Positions 40,424 through 50,001 of a stretch of DNA of 64,000 nucleotides are shown piece by piece. The notes beneath the pieces are model-generated. The model was not told the origin of the DNA and ran no database searches. It was given only the letters and a program-made list of their open reading frames with translations. This DNA comes from Lentzea xinjiangensis (lineage in GTDB: Bacteria > Actinomycetota > Actinomycetes > Mycobacteriales > Pseudonocardiaceae), in NCBI RefSeq assembly GCF_900110955.1, contig NZ_FOFR01000025.1, forward strand, positions 61,677 through 125,676, given 5' to 3'. Every line of letters starts with the position of its first letter. The first letter of the stretch is position 1. A program made the position numbers and the translations under genes.

Positions 40424-41509
40424 GTGAGACGGGCCGGAGATCTGGCGCTGGTACTGCTCGTGGTGGCGCTGGGCGTCTGGCGCGAGTTCGCGCTGCCCGC
40501 CCCTCCCCGCCTCGTCGCCGCGCCCGCCGCGTTCTCCCTGGCGGTCCTCCTGCTCTCGGCGGCGGCGCTGTGGTGGCGGCGCACCCGTCCCGTGGCGTCG
40601 AGCCTGGTAATCGCTTTCCTCGCGCTGCTCACCCCGACCTGCGCCTCGGTCGTGTCCGCCTGCTCCGTCGCCGCGCACGCCACGAGGCACCGCTGGCTCG
40701 TGATCACCCACCCCGTGACGTGGTCGATCGGCGCGGGCCTGTGGGCGGCGCCGGACCTCGGCGACAACCTCACCGGTCCCGTCCTGATCGTGTTCGCCGG
40801 ACTCGCCGGGCTGTACCTCGGGGCGCGGCGCGGGCTCGCCAGGGCGCTCGCCGACCGTGCCGAGCGGGAACGCGACCTGCTCGCCGAGCAGGCCCGCGCC
40901 GACGAGCGCACCAGGCTCGCCGCCGAGATGCACGACGTCGTGACGCACCGGCTGAACCTCATGGTGCTGCACGCCGGCGCGTTGCGGGTGGCGGCCCAGG
41001 ACGACGGGGTGCGCACGGCAGCGGAGGAGCTGCGATCGGCGGGCCGCCAGGCGTTGGCCGAGCTGCGCGACCTCGTCGGCGTGCTGCGCACCGGCCGCAC
41101 CCCGCGCATCCCCGACGTGCTGCCCGACCGCCTCTCTCGGCTGGTCGCCGACTCCGCCGCCACCGGCCTGGAGATCACCCTGGTCGAGCACGGCGACGCG
41201 GACACCATCTCCCCCGCCGTCCGGCGCACGATGTACCGGGTGGTCCAGGAGTCGCTGACGAACGTGCACAAGCACGCGCCGGGCGCCCACACCGAGATCA
41301 CCATCCACTGCGGACCGAGCAGGGCCCGCGCGGTGATCCGCAACACCGCGCCGCAGGCCACCCTGGGCGCGGCGCTGCCAGCCTCCGGCTCCGGTCTCCT
41401 CGGCCTGCGCGGCCGCGTGGAGATGGTCGGCGGCACCCTCACCGCGGGCCCGACCGACGACGGGGGCTTCCAGGTGGACGCGGTACTGCCGGCGTTCGTG
41501 CGGACCTGA
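40424..41509 (+). CDS. NarL-type sensor histidine kinase, orphan
   Basis: 361 aa. Four or five membrane helices occupy residues ~5-140. A HisKA_3 dimerisation domain follows with DERTRLAAEMHDVVTHRLNL (phospho-His in MHDVVTHR) near residue 165. The HATPase_c domain lies at 250-358, with VQESLTNVHKHAPGAHTEIT (N box) and SGSGLLGLRGRVEMVGGTLT (G2 box). GTG start. Such kinases normally have a LuxR-type response regulator next to them; here the next gene is on the other strand and encodes a permease, so the partner must be elsewhere. The signal is unknown. Confidence 0.88.
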   Translation: MRRAGDLALVLLVVALGVWREFALPAPPRLVAAPAAFSLAVLLLSAAALWWRRTRPVASSLVIAFLALLTPTCASVVSACSVAAHATRHRWLVITHPVTWSIGAGLWAAPDLGDNLTGPVLIVFAGLAGLYLGARRGLARALADRAERERDLLAEQARADERTRLAAEMHDVVTHRLNLMVLHAGALRVAAQDDGVRTAAEELRSAGRQALAELRDLVGVLRTGRTPRIPDVLPDRLSRLVADSAATGLEITLVEHGDADTISPAVRRTMYRVVQESLTNVHKHAPGAHTEITIHCGPSRARAVIRNTAPQATLGAALPASGSGLLGLRGRVEMVGGTLTAGPTDDGGFQVDAVLPAFVRT

Positions 41510-41535
41510 CCCCGTCCTCGGCCGTTGCCACGCGC

Positions 41536-42855
41536 TCAGGCGGCCGTCGCTTCCCCGCTCATCTCGCGGCTGGTCGCCTTTCGCGTCCTCCTCTGGAAGA
41601 GGTCCAGCCTCCCGGCCGAGGCGTACAGCGCGAACGCCAGCACGAGGGAGTTCACACTGGACTGCCCGAACGGCAGCAACTCGCCCAGGACCGCCGAGGC
41701 CGGCCAGACGACCGCCGTGACGGGCACCCACGCCGGCGCCGACCTCGGCACGTTCGGCCGGGTGGAGATGATCTCGTTGTGCCACCGGCGCACGAGGTGG
41801 TACTCGGCGATCATGATCCCGGCGACGGGCGGGAACACCACCCCCAGCAGCACCAGGAAGTGGCTGAACTGGTGCACGATGCCCGCCGCGGCGAGGGAGC
41901 TGCCCGCGAGCCCGACCACGACCGTCACCTGGGCCCGGCTGATCCGCAGCGCGAACACGGCGTCGAAGAAGTTCACGAGCCCGAGCGAGGCCGAGTAGAG
42001 GTTCCAGTCGTTGATCTTCAGCACGGCCGTGACCACGACCAGCGCCCCGATCCAGCCGCCGGAGGAACCGATGACGCCCATGACGTCGGTGGTGCCGAGC
42101 CCGTGGGCGATGACCACCCCGGCGAGGCTGACGACCCACTCGCCGGCCGTGACGCCGAAGACCGTCTGCTTGACGACGTCCCACCCTGACCGGTTGAAGC
42201 GGGTCAGGTCCGGCGCGATCGCCGCACCGACGATGAAGCTCCCGATGACCAGCGTGATCGCGGTCGGCAGGCCGATCGCGGGCCCCGGCGCCGGACCGCT
42301 GACGGCGGCGCCGACATCGTTGACTTCGGCCAGCACGAGCCACAGGAGCAGCAGGAAGAACGCGGGCACCGTGACATACGCGGTCCACGCCATCCACCGC
42401 ACGCCGCACGCCGCGATGACGGTGACGGCGAACCCGAAGACCAACGACCACACAGGCGCGGGCAGCACACCCGTGGCACCGGCCAGCGCCACCCCCACGA
42501 GGCCGGTCTGCACCCCGAACCACCCGGTGCAGGACAACGCGATCACCAGCCCGAGCACCGCCGACCCGGCGTGCCCGAACCCGGTCCACCGCGAGAGGAT
42601 CGCGGTGGGCAGCCCTTCCCGCTGCCCGATCACGCCGACCGCCACCGCGATGACGTTGAGCAGCACCGCCCCGATCGTGAGCGCGGCGAACGCGTCCCAG
42701 AACCGCATGCCGAAGCCGAGCGTCGCGCCCAGCAGCAACTGGCTCAGCGCGGTCGTCTGCCCGAAGCGCTGGACCGCGACCGACACCCACCGGTGCCGCG
42801 CCCGGTCGGGGACACGGCTGAGAGCTTGATCATCACGCCCGGGAGGAGCGGTCAC
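41536..42855 (-). CDS. NCS1-family permease (cytosine/purine permease-like)
   Basis: 439 aa, 12 hydrophobic segments. The NCS1 pattern is present: an early loop with TALSQLLLGATLGFGMRFWD, LVIALSCTGWFGVQTGLVGV in helix 3 and FIVGAAIAPDLTRFNRSGWD in helix 6, and KINDWNLYSASLGLVNFFDA late. These symporters carry cytosine, allantoin, hydantoin or related compounds with H+ or Na+. No catabolic enzyme is adjacent, so the substrate cannot be chosen. It is convergent with the kinase gene (26 bp apart). Confidence 0.85.
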   Translation of the reverse strand: MTAPPGRDDQALSRVPDRARHRWVSVAVQRFGQTTALSQLLLGATLGFGMRFWDAFAALTIGAVLLNVIAVAVGVIGQREGLPTAILSRWTGFGHAGSAVLGLVIALSCTGWFGVQTGLVGVALAGATGVLPAPVWSLVFGFAVTVIAACGVRWMAWTAYVTVPAFFLLLLWLVLAEVNDVGAAVSGPAPGPAIGLPTAITLVIGSFIVGAAIAPDLTRFNRSGWDVVKQTVFGVTAGEWVVSLAGVVIAHGLGTTDVMGVIGSSGGWIGALVVVTAVLKINDWNLYSASLGLVNFFDAVFALRISRAQVTVVVGLAGSSLAAAGIVHQFSHFLVLLGVVFPPVAGIMIAEYHLVRRWHNEIISTRPNVPRSAPAWVPVTAVVWPASAVLGELLPFGQSSVNSLVLAFALYASAGRLDLFQRRTRKATSREMSGEATAA

Positions 42856-42971
42856 GATCGTCCCTTCGCCCTGTGATCGACAACCCGGACAGTAATCGTC
42901 GATTCACGATCGAGCTACAGACGACCCGCACAGCCGGGTGAATCACCACGGTGCAATTCGTACAGACCGCA

Positions 42972-43604
42972 CTAATTCATCGCGAGGTTGATCCGCCGCC
43001 GGGCGAGCAACCGGGTGTGGTGCACATCCGTGCCGAAACCGAGCCCCGGCCGCCGCTCGAACCGGTCGTAGCTGCGGCTGAGCAGCCAGTGCGCCGCCTC
43101 CGGCGTGATCGACTCGAGCCGCACCTGCTCCTTGAGCCGCTCCAGCGCCTCGTCGACGTGCCGCGTCAGGAACGCGTGCCGGGTGGGGCTGCCGTTGATT
43201 TCGTCGATCATGAAAACCATGGCGTGCCGATCATCGCCGTACGCATAACCGCACAGCAGTGCCAAATATCCCGCGTCGATCGACCGGTCCCCGATCCAGC
43301 ACTCCCCGAACGTCAGCCCGGCCAGGTCCCACCGCGGCGAGCGCTGCTCCCAGGCGGCGGCCCTGGCCCACTGCCCCGGCCGCCCCGGCAACAGGTGCCC
43401 GAGCGCCGTCAGCAACGCCCCGCTGCGCCGGCTCGGCACCTCCCTGAGGTGCCCGACCACGACCTCCCACAGCTCCTCGTTGCCGGCGAACGGCCCGGCG
43501 AACGCGCTGACCTGGAGCTCGACCTCGAGCGGATCGGTGAGCTGCGGCAACGGGCGCCCGGCATCCACCACCGCCTGCTGCATGGGGGTCAGCCTCGTCC
43601 GCAC
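42972..43604 (-). CDS. hypothetical protein
   Basis: 210 aa from a GTG at 43604; an ATG at 43583 would shorten it by seven residues. Mostly helical, with PLEVELQVSAFAGPFAGNEE, RWDLAGLTFGECWIGDRSID, GYAYGDDRHAMVFMIDEING and SITPEAAHWLLSRSYDRFER. I recognise no family. It is divergent from the jetABC-like operon with 154 bp between starts, but nothing ties it to that system. Confidence 0.6.
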   Translation of the reverse strand: MRTRLTPMQQAVVDAGRPLPQLTDPLEVELQVSAFAGPFAGNEELWEVVVGHLREVPSRRSGALLTALGHLLPGRPGQWARAAAWEQRSPRWDLAGLTFGECWIGDRSIDAGYLALLCGYAYGDDRHAMVFMIDEINGSPTRHAFLTRHVDEALERLKEQVRLESITPEAAHWLLSRSYDRFERRPGLGFGTDVHHTRLLARRRINLAMN

Positions 43605-43758
43605 GGGCGGAGGCTAGCCCGAACGGAGCAGCCTTGCCTCGTCCGCAAACCACGCCACCTCCTGGTTCACCTCATCGAGTACCGGGGGCGCCGTTGCGAA
43701 GATCAGGGGCCCGCCGTGTCACCCGAAAGCTCTACAGCGACCCGCTACGGTGGGCCAG

Positions 43759-45159
43759 GTGACGACGTTCCCTCGTGTGCCGGCGGACCTGTTCCGCTTC
43801 ACCACGACCGATCAAGCGGAGCTGCACACCGCGGTGCTGCGCGCGTTCGGCGTCGCCAACGAACGCCTCCAGACCACGCTCACCCTCGATGACGTGCAGC
43901 AACGGCTCCGGGACGTCGGCTGGTCCGAGCAGGTGACCCACGACGTGCTGACCGAGTCCGTGCACGCTCTCCGCCAATGGGGCCTGGTCGACGCGGCGCA
44001 GCACCGGTACGGGCTCACCAAGCTCGGCGAGGCGGCGCACGCGGGCATCCGGCACGCGCTGCACACCCTCACGAGCAGCGGGTCCCTGCAGACCGCCGTC
44101 CTCGACGCGATCGCGGACCGCCTCGACGAGCTCGCCACCGCCGACGACCGCCGCGCGTTCACCGCGTTGATGGAGCTCGAAGGCCACCTCGACGCCCTCG
44201 TCACCGGCACGACCCGGTTCAACGCGGACCTGCAACGGCTGCTGCGCGACGAGCGGGCCGACCTGGCCACGTTCCAGGACGTCAAGCGCACGACGATCAC
44301 CTATCTGCGCGACTTCGTCAGCGAGCTCGACGCGCGCAAGCAGCGGATCCGCGACGCCATCGGCAAGATCGACGCCGCCGGGCTGCGGGAACGCGCGCGC
44401 AACGGCGCCGACCTCTACCAGGACGCGAACTGGCTCGGCGACCGGGCGGAGGCCTGGGACGACCTCAGGACCTGGTTCTTCGGCACCCCTCCGCGGGTCG
44501 ACGAGCTGCAGGACGTGGCGCGGAAGGCGATCGTGCAGCTCCTGCGCGTCCTCGACCGCATCAGCGAGCAGCGCAGGCGGCCGACGAACACCGCGGCCGA
44601 CTTCCGCGCGCTGGCCAGGTGGTTCGCGCGGACCGAGACCGAGGACGAGGCGCACGAGCTGTTCAACGCCGCGTTCGGGCTGTGGTCCGCGCGGCACGCC
44701 CACCTCGCGCACGCCGACGGCGAGCTGCTCCCGAGCGGCGAGCCGTGGCACAACACGCCGCCGGTGCCCGTGTCGCCGCAACTGCGCGCGACCGGCAAGC
44801 AGGAGCACATCGGCAGCACGGGCAAGGTGCGCAACGTCGAAGAGGTGCGCCGCAACCGCCGCGAGCAGGCGGAGAAGGAGCGCAAGGAGCTCGAACACGC
44901 CTGGGCGCAGATCCAGACCGACGGCGCGATCCGGATCTCCACGCTCACGAACCTCGACCACGACACGTTCCACCGGCTGATCGACCTGGTCGGCCGCGCG
45001 CTCGGCAGCGATCCGGACAGCACCGGCACGCGCACGGCCGGCACGACCGACGGCAGGATGCAGATCAATCTGCGCAACGCCCGCGGCTGGGCGACGATCA
45101 CCACCCAGAAGGGCACGTTGAGCGGGCCCGACTACGTGATCGACGTGCAGAGCCGATGA
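43759..45159 (+). CDS. jetA: JetA-like subunit of a type III Wadjet system (DUF2397/TIGR02677)
   Basis: 466 aa. The protein matches DUF2397: N-terminal winged-helix segments (LFRFTTTDQAELHTAVLRAF, DDVQQRLRDVGWSEQVTHDV), a helical middle (LDARKQRIRDAIGKIDAAGL) and a late Glu/Arg-rich helix (VEEVRRNRREQAEKERKELE). In type III Wadjet this is the kleisin-like subunit linking the SMC dimer with JetB. The GTG at 43759 is preferred: a TACGGT hexamer lies 8-13 bp before it, which would suit a leaderless transcript. The stop overlaps the next start by ATGA. Three tightly coupled genes follow in the order jetA, jetB, jetC. Confidence 0.86.
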   Translation: MTTFPRVPADLFRFTTTDQAELHTAVLRAFGVANERLQTTLTLDDVQQRLRDVGWSEQVTHDVLTESVHALRQWGLVDAAQHRYGLTKLGEAAHAGIRHALHTLTSSGSLQTAVLDAIADRLDELATADDRRAFTALMELEGHLDALVTGTTRFNADLQRLLRDERADLATFQDVKRTTITYLRDFVSELDARKQRIRDAIGKIDAAGLRERARNGADLYQDANWLGDRAEAWDDLRTWFFGTPPRVDELQDVARKAIVQLLRVLDRISEQRRRPTNTAADFRALARWFARTETEDEAHELFNAAFGLWSARHAHLAHADGELLPSGEPWHNTPPVPVSPQLRATGKQEHIGSTGKVRNVEEVRRNRREQAEKERKELEHAWAQIQTDGAIRISTLTNLDHDTFHRLIDLVGRALGSDPDSTGTRTAGTTDGRMQINLRNARGWATITTQKGTLSGPDYVIDVQSR

Positions 45160-46235
45160 GCAGGACCGGGAACCAGCTCGCCCGGCTGGAGAGCGAGGAG
45201 GTGGCGCGCGGCGTGCGGTTGCTGCTCGCCCGTCCGCTGCTCACGGCCGTGCACGACCATGACGGGTTCGATCTCATCAGAAGGCGCCGCGAACCGATCG
45301 TGAAGTGGTTCGACTACTACTGCGGCTGGCGTGTGCTCGTCGAACCACGCGCCGGATACGCGCGTCTGTTCAAGACGACGCAACGGCCTGATCGCACGCG
45401 GCCCCTGTTCGACCGGCGTCGCTACATGTTGCTGTGCTTGGTGTGCGCGGAGCTGGTGACGACTCCGACGACCACGGCCGAAGCGCTGACCACGCGCGTG
45501 CGGCAGGCCGCCGCGGCGGACGGGCTCCCGTCGTTCGACCTGGACCGGCGCAGCGACCGGTCCGCGTTGGCGGACGTGCTGGGCTTCCTGGAAGAACAGG
45601 GCGCCGTCGAGAACGACGATCCGCACGTCCGCGCCGACCCGATGCTCATCACGCGGTTGCTCGCCGCGCCCGCCCCGCCTTCCACTGTGGACAGCATCGA
45701 GGACCTCACGCGCGAGGCCCGTTACGAGAGCGCGCACCGCAGCCTGTGGCAACGGCACTCGGTGATGCGCCGGCTGGTCGACGATCCCGTGGTGTACCGG
45801 GACGAGCTGACCGCGGGCCAGCTCGCGTTCCTGACGTCCCCGAGCGGGCGCAAGATCGTCCAGACGGGCATCGGGCTCGCCGGGTGCACGCTGGAGGAAC
45901 GCGCCGAGGGCTATCTCGTGGTCGACGCCGACGCGATCGCCACGGACACCAGGTTCCCGGACGACGACAGCAACGCGAAGGTCGCCGCGTTGTTGTTGCT
46001 CGACCGGTTGGCACAAGGTCCCGCACGGTTCGAGGACCTGGTCGAGGAAGCACGCGAGCTGCTCACGAAGTTCCGCACCTGGGCCAAGGCCTACCAATCC
46101 GACGGTGGGGCGGGCAGGCTCGCGGCGGACGGGCTCGAGCTGCTGGAGGCGTTCGGGCTCGCGCGCACGGAGAACGGCACCGTTCGCAGGCTGCCCGCGG
46201 CGGCCAGGTACGCGGTGGAGGAGCTGCATGACTGA
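45156..46235 (+). CDS. jetB: JetB-like subunit of a type III Wadjet system (DUF2398/TIGR02678)
   Basis: 359 aa. It matches DUF2398: EEVARGVRLLLARPLLTAVH near the start, FDYYCGWRVLVEPRAGYARL, PLFDRRRYMLLCLVCAELVT, and winged-helix elements near the end (DDDSNAKVAALLLLDRLAQG). In type III systems this subunit is the KITE-like partner (MukE/JetB role). The gene overlaps jetA by ATGA and overlaps the start of jetC by 8 bp (ATGACTGA), so the three subunits are made in fixed ratio. Confidence 0.86.
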   Translation: MSRTGNQLARLESEEVARGVRLLLARPLLTAVHDHDGFDLIRRRREPIVKWFDYYCGWRVLVEPRAGYARLFKTTQRPDRTRPLFDRRRYMLLCLVCAELVTTPTTTAEALTTRVRQAAAADGLPSFDLDRRSDRSALADVLGFLEEQGAVENDDPHVRADPMLITRLLAAPAPPSTVDSIEDLTREARYESAHRSLWQRHSVMRRLVDDPVVYRDELTAGQLAFLTSPSGRKIVQTGIGLAGCTLEERAEGYLVVDADAIATDTRFPDDDSNAKVAALLLLDRLAQGPARFEDLVEEARELLTKFRTWAKAYQSDGGAGRLAADGLELLEAFGLARTENGTVRRLPAAARYAVEELHD

Positions 46236-49200
46236 GCGGTGGCAACCCAGCCGCGCCGGGATCATCAACGTCTGGCGCTACTACGACGAGATCTTCTCGT
46301 TCTACCAGGGCAGACTGCTGCTCAGGGGCCCGAACGGCACGGGCAAGTCGAAGGCCCTCGAACTGCTGCTGCCGTACCTCTTCGACGCGAACCTGCGCCC
46401 GCACCGGCTGTCGACGTTCGGCAGCGCGGACCGCACCATGCACTGGAACCTCATGGGCGAGGGCAACCAGGGCAGCACCCGCGTCGGGTACGTCTGGCTG
46501 GAGTTCCAGCACGGCTCCGAGTGGTTCACGTGCGGTGCGCGGTTGCAGGCCACCACGAACACGTCCAACGTCATCGCCACGTACTTCACCACGTCGCTGC
46601 GGGTCGGTGACCTGGCGCTGGTGAACGAGGCCGGGCGGCCGTTGACCAAGACGGATCTCATCGCCGCGATCGGTGACCACGGCGTCGTGCACGCCACACC
46701 GGCCGACTACCGCCACACCGTGCGGACGACGTTGTTCCCCGGCGTGAGCGAGCAGCGGTACGACTCGTTGATCACCGCTCTGCTGCAGCTGCGCACGCCG
46801 AAGCTGTCCGAACGGCTCGACCCGAGCGTGCTGTCGTCCTTGCTGTCCAAGGCGCTTCCGCCGTTGGACCAGTCCGATCTCACCGAGATCGCCGAGGGGT
46901 TCGAGCGGCTGGACCGTCAGCGCGAGGACCTGCGGCGGCTCGACGAGGAGATCGCCGCCGCGGAACGGCTCGCGGACGTGCAACGCGTTTACGCGCAGCG
47001 CGTGCTGGGTGCGGCGGCTCATGCGTTGTCGTCTTCTTCTGAGCAGCTCGAAGACGTGACGCGGGCCGCACGGATGAGCGAACGTCGTTACCAGCGTCAG
47101 ATCACGCTGACCGACGAGGCTTTCGAGCAGCTCGCGGCGCTGGGGCGGGAGGCGAGCGCGGTCGACGCCGAGATCGCCGGCATCTCCGACCTGCCCGCCT
47201 ACCAGGAGGGCAAGCAGCTCGACCTGCTGCGGCAACAGCTCTCCGCCGCGAACGCCCGCGCTGCGGAGGCGGCCGCGCACGCCGCGAAACTGCGCGCGCG
47301 TGCCGTCGCGGACGAGGAACAGGCGGCGCAGGCCAAGGCCGACGCGGCCGCGCGCGCCGACGACGTGCGGAATTCGGCGGCGCAGGCCCGTGCGGCCGCC
47401 GAGCTCGCGGGCATGCCGTCGGTCTTCGAGGAGATCGACGCGGGCACCGACGTGCGTGCGGGCCGTGAGCTGCTCACGGACGCAGTGGAGTCCCGTTCCG
47501 CGGAGATCAGTTCGCACATGCGTGCCGTCGCGGCATACGAGAGGGCTGTCGACGCACGAGACGCCGCGCGCCAACGGCTGGAAGAAACCCGTGACGAGCT
47601 CGAAGCCGCCACGGAAGCCGAGATAGCGGCGCAGTACCTGTTCGAGCAAGCGTTTGCGAAGTTCGGCGCGGACTTCGAGACCTGGATGCGCGGCTGCTCC
47701 GAGCTGCGCGTGTCCGAGCACTCCGAGGTCGCGGAAGCCGCTGCCCTCGCCCGCGAGGAGTTCAGCGCCATCGAGGCGCGGCTGCACGAGACGCGTACGG
47801 CGTTGAACGGCCAGCTCTCGCAGTACAACTCCATCCGCGAGAAGCTTGCCAATCAGGTCGACGTCCCGCCGCCCGCGCCGTACACGCGCGATGAGGGATA
47901 CCGCCCTTCAGCCGCGGGCGCCCCTCTGTGGCGTCTCGTCGACTTCCGGCCCGGCACGCCACCGGACGTGTGCGCCTCGGTCGAGGCGGCGCTGGAGGCG
48001 TCGGGCCTGCTGGACGCGTGGGTGACGCCGGACAACTCGTTCGGCCTGTCCGACCAGGACCGCTTCGCCGAGCCGCTGCTCTCCGCCCCCGCACCCGGCC
48101 GCACGCTGCTGGAGGTGCTGGTCACCGACGACGAGCGCTGCTACCGCTTCCTGGAAGGCGTCGCGTTCGGCGAGACGGCCGCCGGCCACACCACCGCCAT
48201 CGGCGCGGATGGCACGTGGCGCCTGGGCAACGCCCACGGTCGTTGGACCAAGTCCTTCCCCGCCTACATCGGCGCGGGCGCGCGCAAACGGGCCCGCGCG
48301 GGCCGCATCGCCGAGCTCACCGGCCTGATCGAGCAGCTCGCCACCGACCTGTCCGGTGTGGACGCCGCGCTGTCCCAGATCGCCGTGCGCCGCGCGACGC
48401 TGGCGGGCGAGCTGGCCCGGCAGCCGTCGACCGACCCGGTCGAGATCGCCGAGGACCAGCGCACGAAGGCCCAGCTCCGGTGCGCGGCCAGGAAAGACGC
48501 CGTGGCGGCCGCCACGCGCCGGGTGGCGGAGGCCGAGGCCGCGGTGGCCCGGCACTCCGTCGACGCCGACCTGCCCGATCTGGACGCCGTGGCGGCGTTC
48601 CGCGCCGCGGGCCACCGTTGGCTGGACGACCGCCACGACGCCTTCGCCGCCGAAGCGCTGTCGCACGACGCCCTGAGCCGCGCGTCGCTGAGCAGCTCAC
48701 TCGCCGACGAGGCGGAGGAGACCGCCGCCGCCCGTCAGCAGGAAGCCACCGACCTCGCCATCACCCTCGACACCGTCGAGCGGTCCGCGGGCTCCGAGTT
48801 CCACGCCCTGGACCAGCAGCTGATCTCGTTGCGCGCCAAGGCGGTCACCCTGGCCGAGCAACGCGAACTGCTGCAGGACAAGCAGACCGCGCTGGCACGC
48901 GTGCTCGGCACGTTGGAGGAGAAGCGAAAGGTGGACAACGCGCGCGCCGCGGAAGCCACCACCGCCCACGAGGCGGCCGAGGCGCGCCACCGCCACCTCA
49001 CCGGCGGCCACCTGCCGTCCGACGCAGGCGACGTGCCGGAGGGGTTCGTCGACCCGAGGCTGATCCGCGACGCCGAGTCCCGCCTGGGCGCGGCGGTGCA
49101 CGAGGCGCAGCAACGGCTGGCCGGCCGCATCGACCTCTCCCTGGACCCCGACGACGACGTCACGGTGCTGACCGCGACCCTGGACGGCGAACGCATGGGC

Positions 49201-50001
49201 GCCCACGCCCTGCTGACCACGTTGCAGGCCGAACGCGACCGCATGCGCACGCACATCACCGACGGCGAACGCGACCTCTTCGACCAAACCCTCACCGGCG
49301 ACACCCGCAGGCACATCGCCCAACGCATCCAGGGCGCCTCCGAACTCGTCGAGACCATGAACCAGCACCTGGAGCGCGTCCGGACCGCGTCGGGCATCCG
49401 CGTGCAGCTCGACTGGCAGGTGGACCCCCAGCTACCTCCGGGCACCCGAGAGGCCCGCGACCTGCTGCTTCGCTCGGACCTCAACGCCGCGGAACGCTCA
49501 CTACTGCACCAGTTCTTTCGCGAGCGCGTTGAAGAGGCACGGGCCCACGACACCGCGATGGGCTGGGAACAACAACTCGCCCAGGTGCTCGACTACACGA
49601 CGTGGCACCAGTTCGTGGTGAAGGTGGACCGCGGAGAAGGCTGGGTGCCGGTGACCAAACGCATCCACGGCGCGTTGTCCGGCGGTGAGAAGGCCATCGT
49701 GCTGCATCTCCCCCTCTTCGCCGCGGCCGCCGCCCACTACCACGCCACCCCGACCGCCCCGCGCCTGATCCTGCTGGACGAGGTCTTCGTGGGCGTCGAC
49801 GCCACCAACCGCGGCCAGCTGCTGGAGCTGCTGGTCGACTTCGACCTGGACCTGGTGCTCACGTCGGACCACGAGTGGTGCGACTACCAGGAGCTGACCG
49901 GGATCGCGATCCACCAGCTCACGACCGGCACCGACGGGGACGACGCGGTGACGACGGTGCGCTTCACGTGGGACGGGCACAGCCTCAAGGTCGACGACTA
50001 G
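46228..50001 (+). CDS. jetC: JetC-like SMC ATPase of a type III Wadjet system (TIGR02680)
   Basis: 1257 aa. Walker A GPNGTGKSKALELLLPYL (residue ~34), long Ala/Glu/Arg-rich coiled coils (~260-560 and ~740-1030) around a hinge-like central region (~570-730, with WRLVDFRPGTPPDVCASVEA), then the ABC signature LSGGEKAIVLHLPLF (~1150) and Walker B LILLDEVFVGVDATNRGQLL (~1185). It is the SMC-like motor that extrudes DNA in Wadjet complexes. The ATG at 46228 overlaps the jetB stop. Immediately after its stop the conventional jetD gene is missing; a convergent gene shares the stop bases. Confidence 0.9.
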   Translation: MTERWQPSRAGIINVWRYYDEIFSFYQGRLLLRGPNGTGKSKALELLLPYLFDANLRPHRLSTFGSADRTMHWNLMGEGNQGSTRVGYVWLEFQHGSEWFTCGARLQATTNTSNVIATYFTTSLRVGDLALVNEAGRPLTKTDLIAAIGDHGVVHATPADYRHTVRTTLFPGVSEQRYDSLITALLQLRTPKLSERLDPSVLSSLLSKALPPLDQSDLTEIAEGFERLDRQREDLRRLDEEIAAAERLADVQRVYAQRVLGAAAHALSSSSEQLEDVTRAARMSERRYQRQITLTDEAFEQLAALGREASAVDAEIAGISDLPAYQEGKQLDLLRQQLSAANARAAEAAAHAAKLRARAVADEEQAAQAKADAAARADDVRNSAAQARAAAELAGMPSVFEEIDAGTDVRAGRELLTDAVESRSAEISSHMRAVAAYERAVDARDAARQRLEETRDELEAATEAEIAAQYLFEQAFAKFGADFETWMRGCSELRVSEHSEVAEAAALAREEFSAIEARLHETRTALNGQLSQYNSIREKLANQVDVPPPAPYTRDEGYRPSAAGAPLWRLVDFRPGTPPDVCASVEAALEASGLLDAWVTPDNSFGLSDQDRFAEPLLSAPAPGRTLLEVLVTDDERCYRFLEGVAFGETAAGHTTAIGADGTWRLGNAHGRWTKSFPAYIGAGARKRARAGRIAELTGLIEQLATDLSGVDAALSQIAVRRATLAGELARQPSTDPVEIAEDQRTKAQLRCAARKDAVAAATRRVAEAEAAVARHSVDADLPDLDAVAAFRAAGHRWLDDRHDAFAAEALSHDALSRASLSSSLADEAEETAAARQQEATDLAITLDTVERSAGSEFHALDQQLISLRAKAVTLAEQRELLQDKQTALARVLGTLEEKRKVDNARAAEATTAHEAAEARHRHLTGGHLPSDAGDVPEGFVDPRLIRDAESRLGAAVHEAQQRLAGRIDLSLDPDDDVTVLTATLDGERMGAHALLTTLQAERDRMRTHITDGERDLFDQTLTGDTRRHIAQRIQGASELVETMNQHLERVRTASGIRVQLDWQVDPQLPPGTREARDLLLRSDLNAAERSLLHQFFRERVEEARAHDTAMGWEQQLAQVLDYTTWHQFVVKVDRGEGWVPVTKRIHGALSGGEKAIVLHLPLFAAAAAHYHATPTAPRLILLDEVFVGVDATNRGQLLELLVDFDLDLVLTSDHEWCDYQELTGIAIHQLTTGTDGDDAVTTVRFTWDGHSLKVDD

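Noticed and set aside
40079..42790. 903-codon minus-strand frame
   Set aside because: Arg/Gly/Ala-rich with no motif; it overlaps a real kinase (plus) and a real NCS1 permease (minus, other frame).
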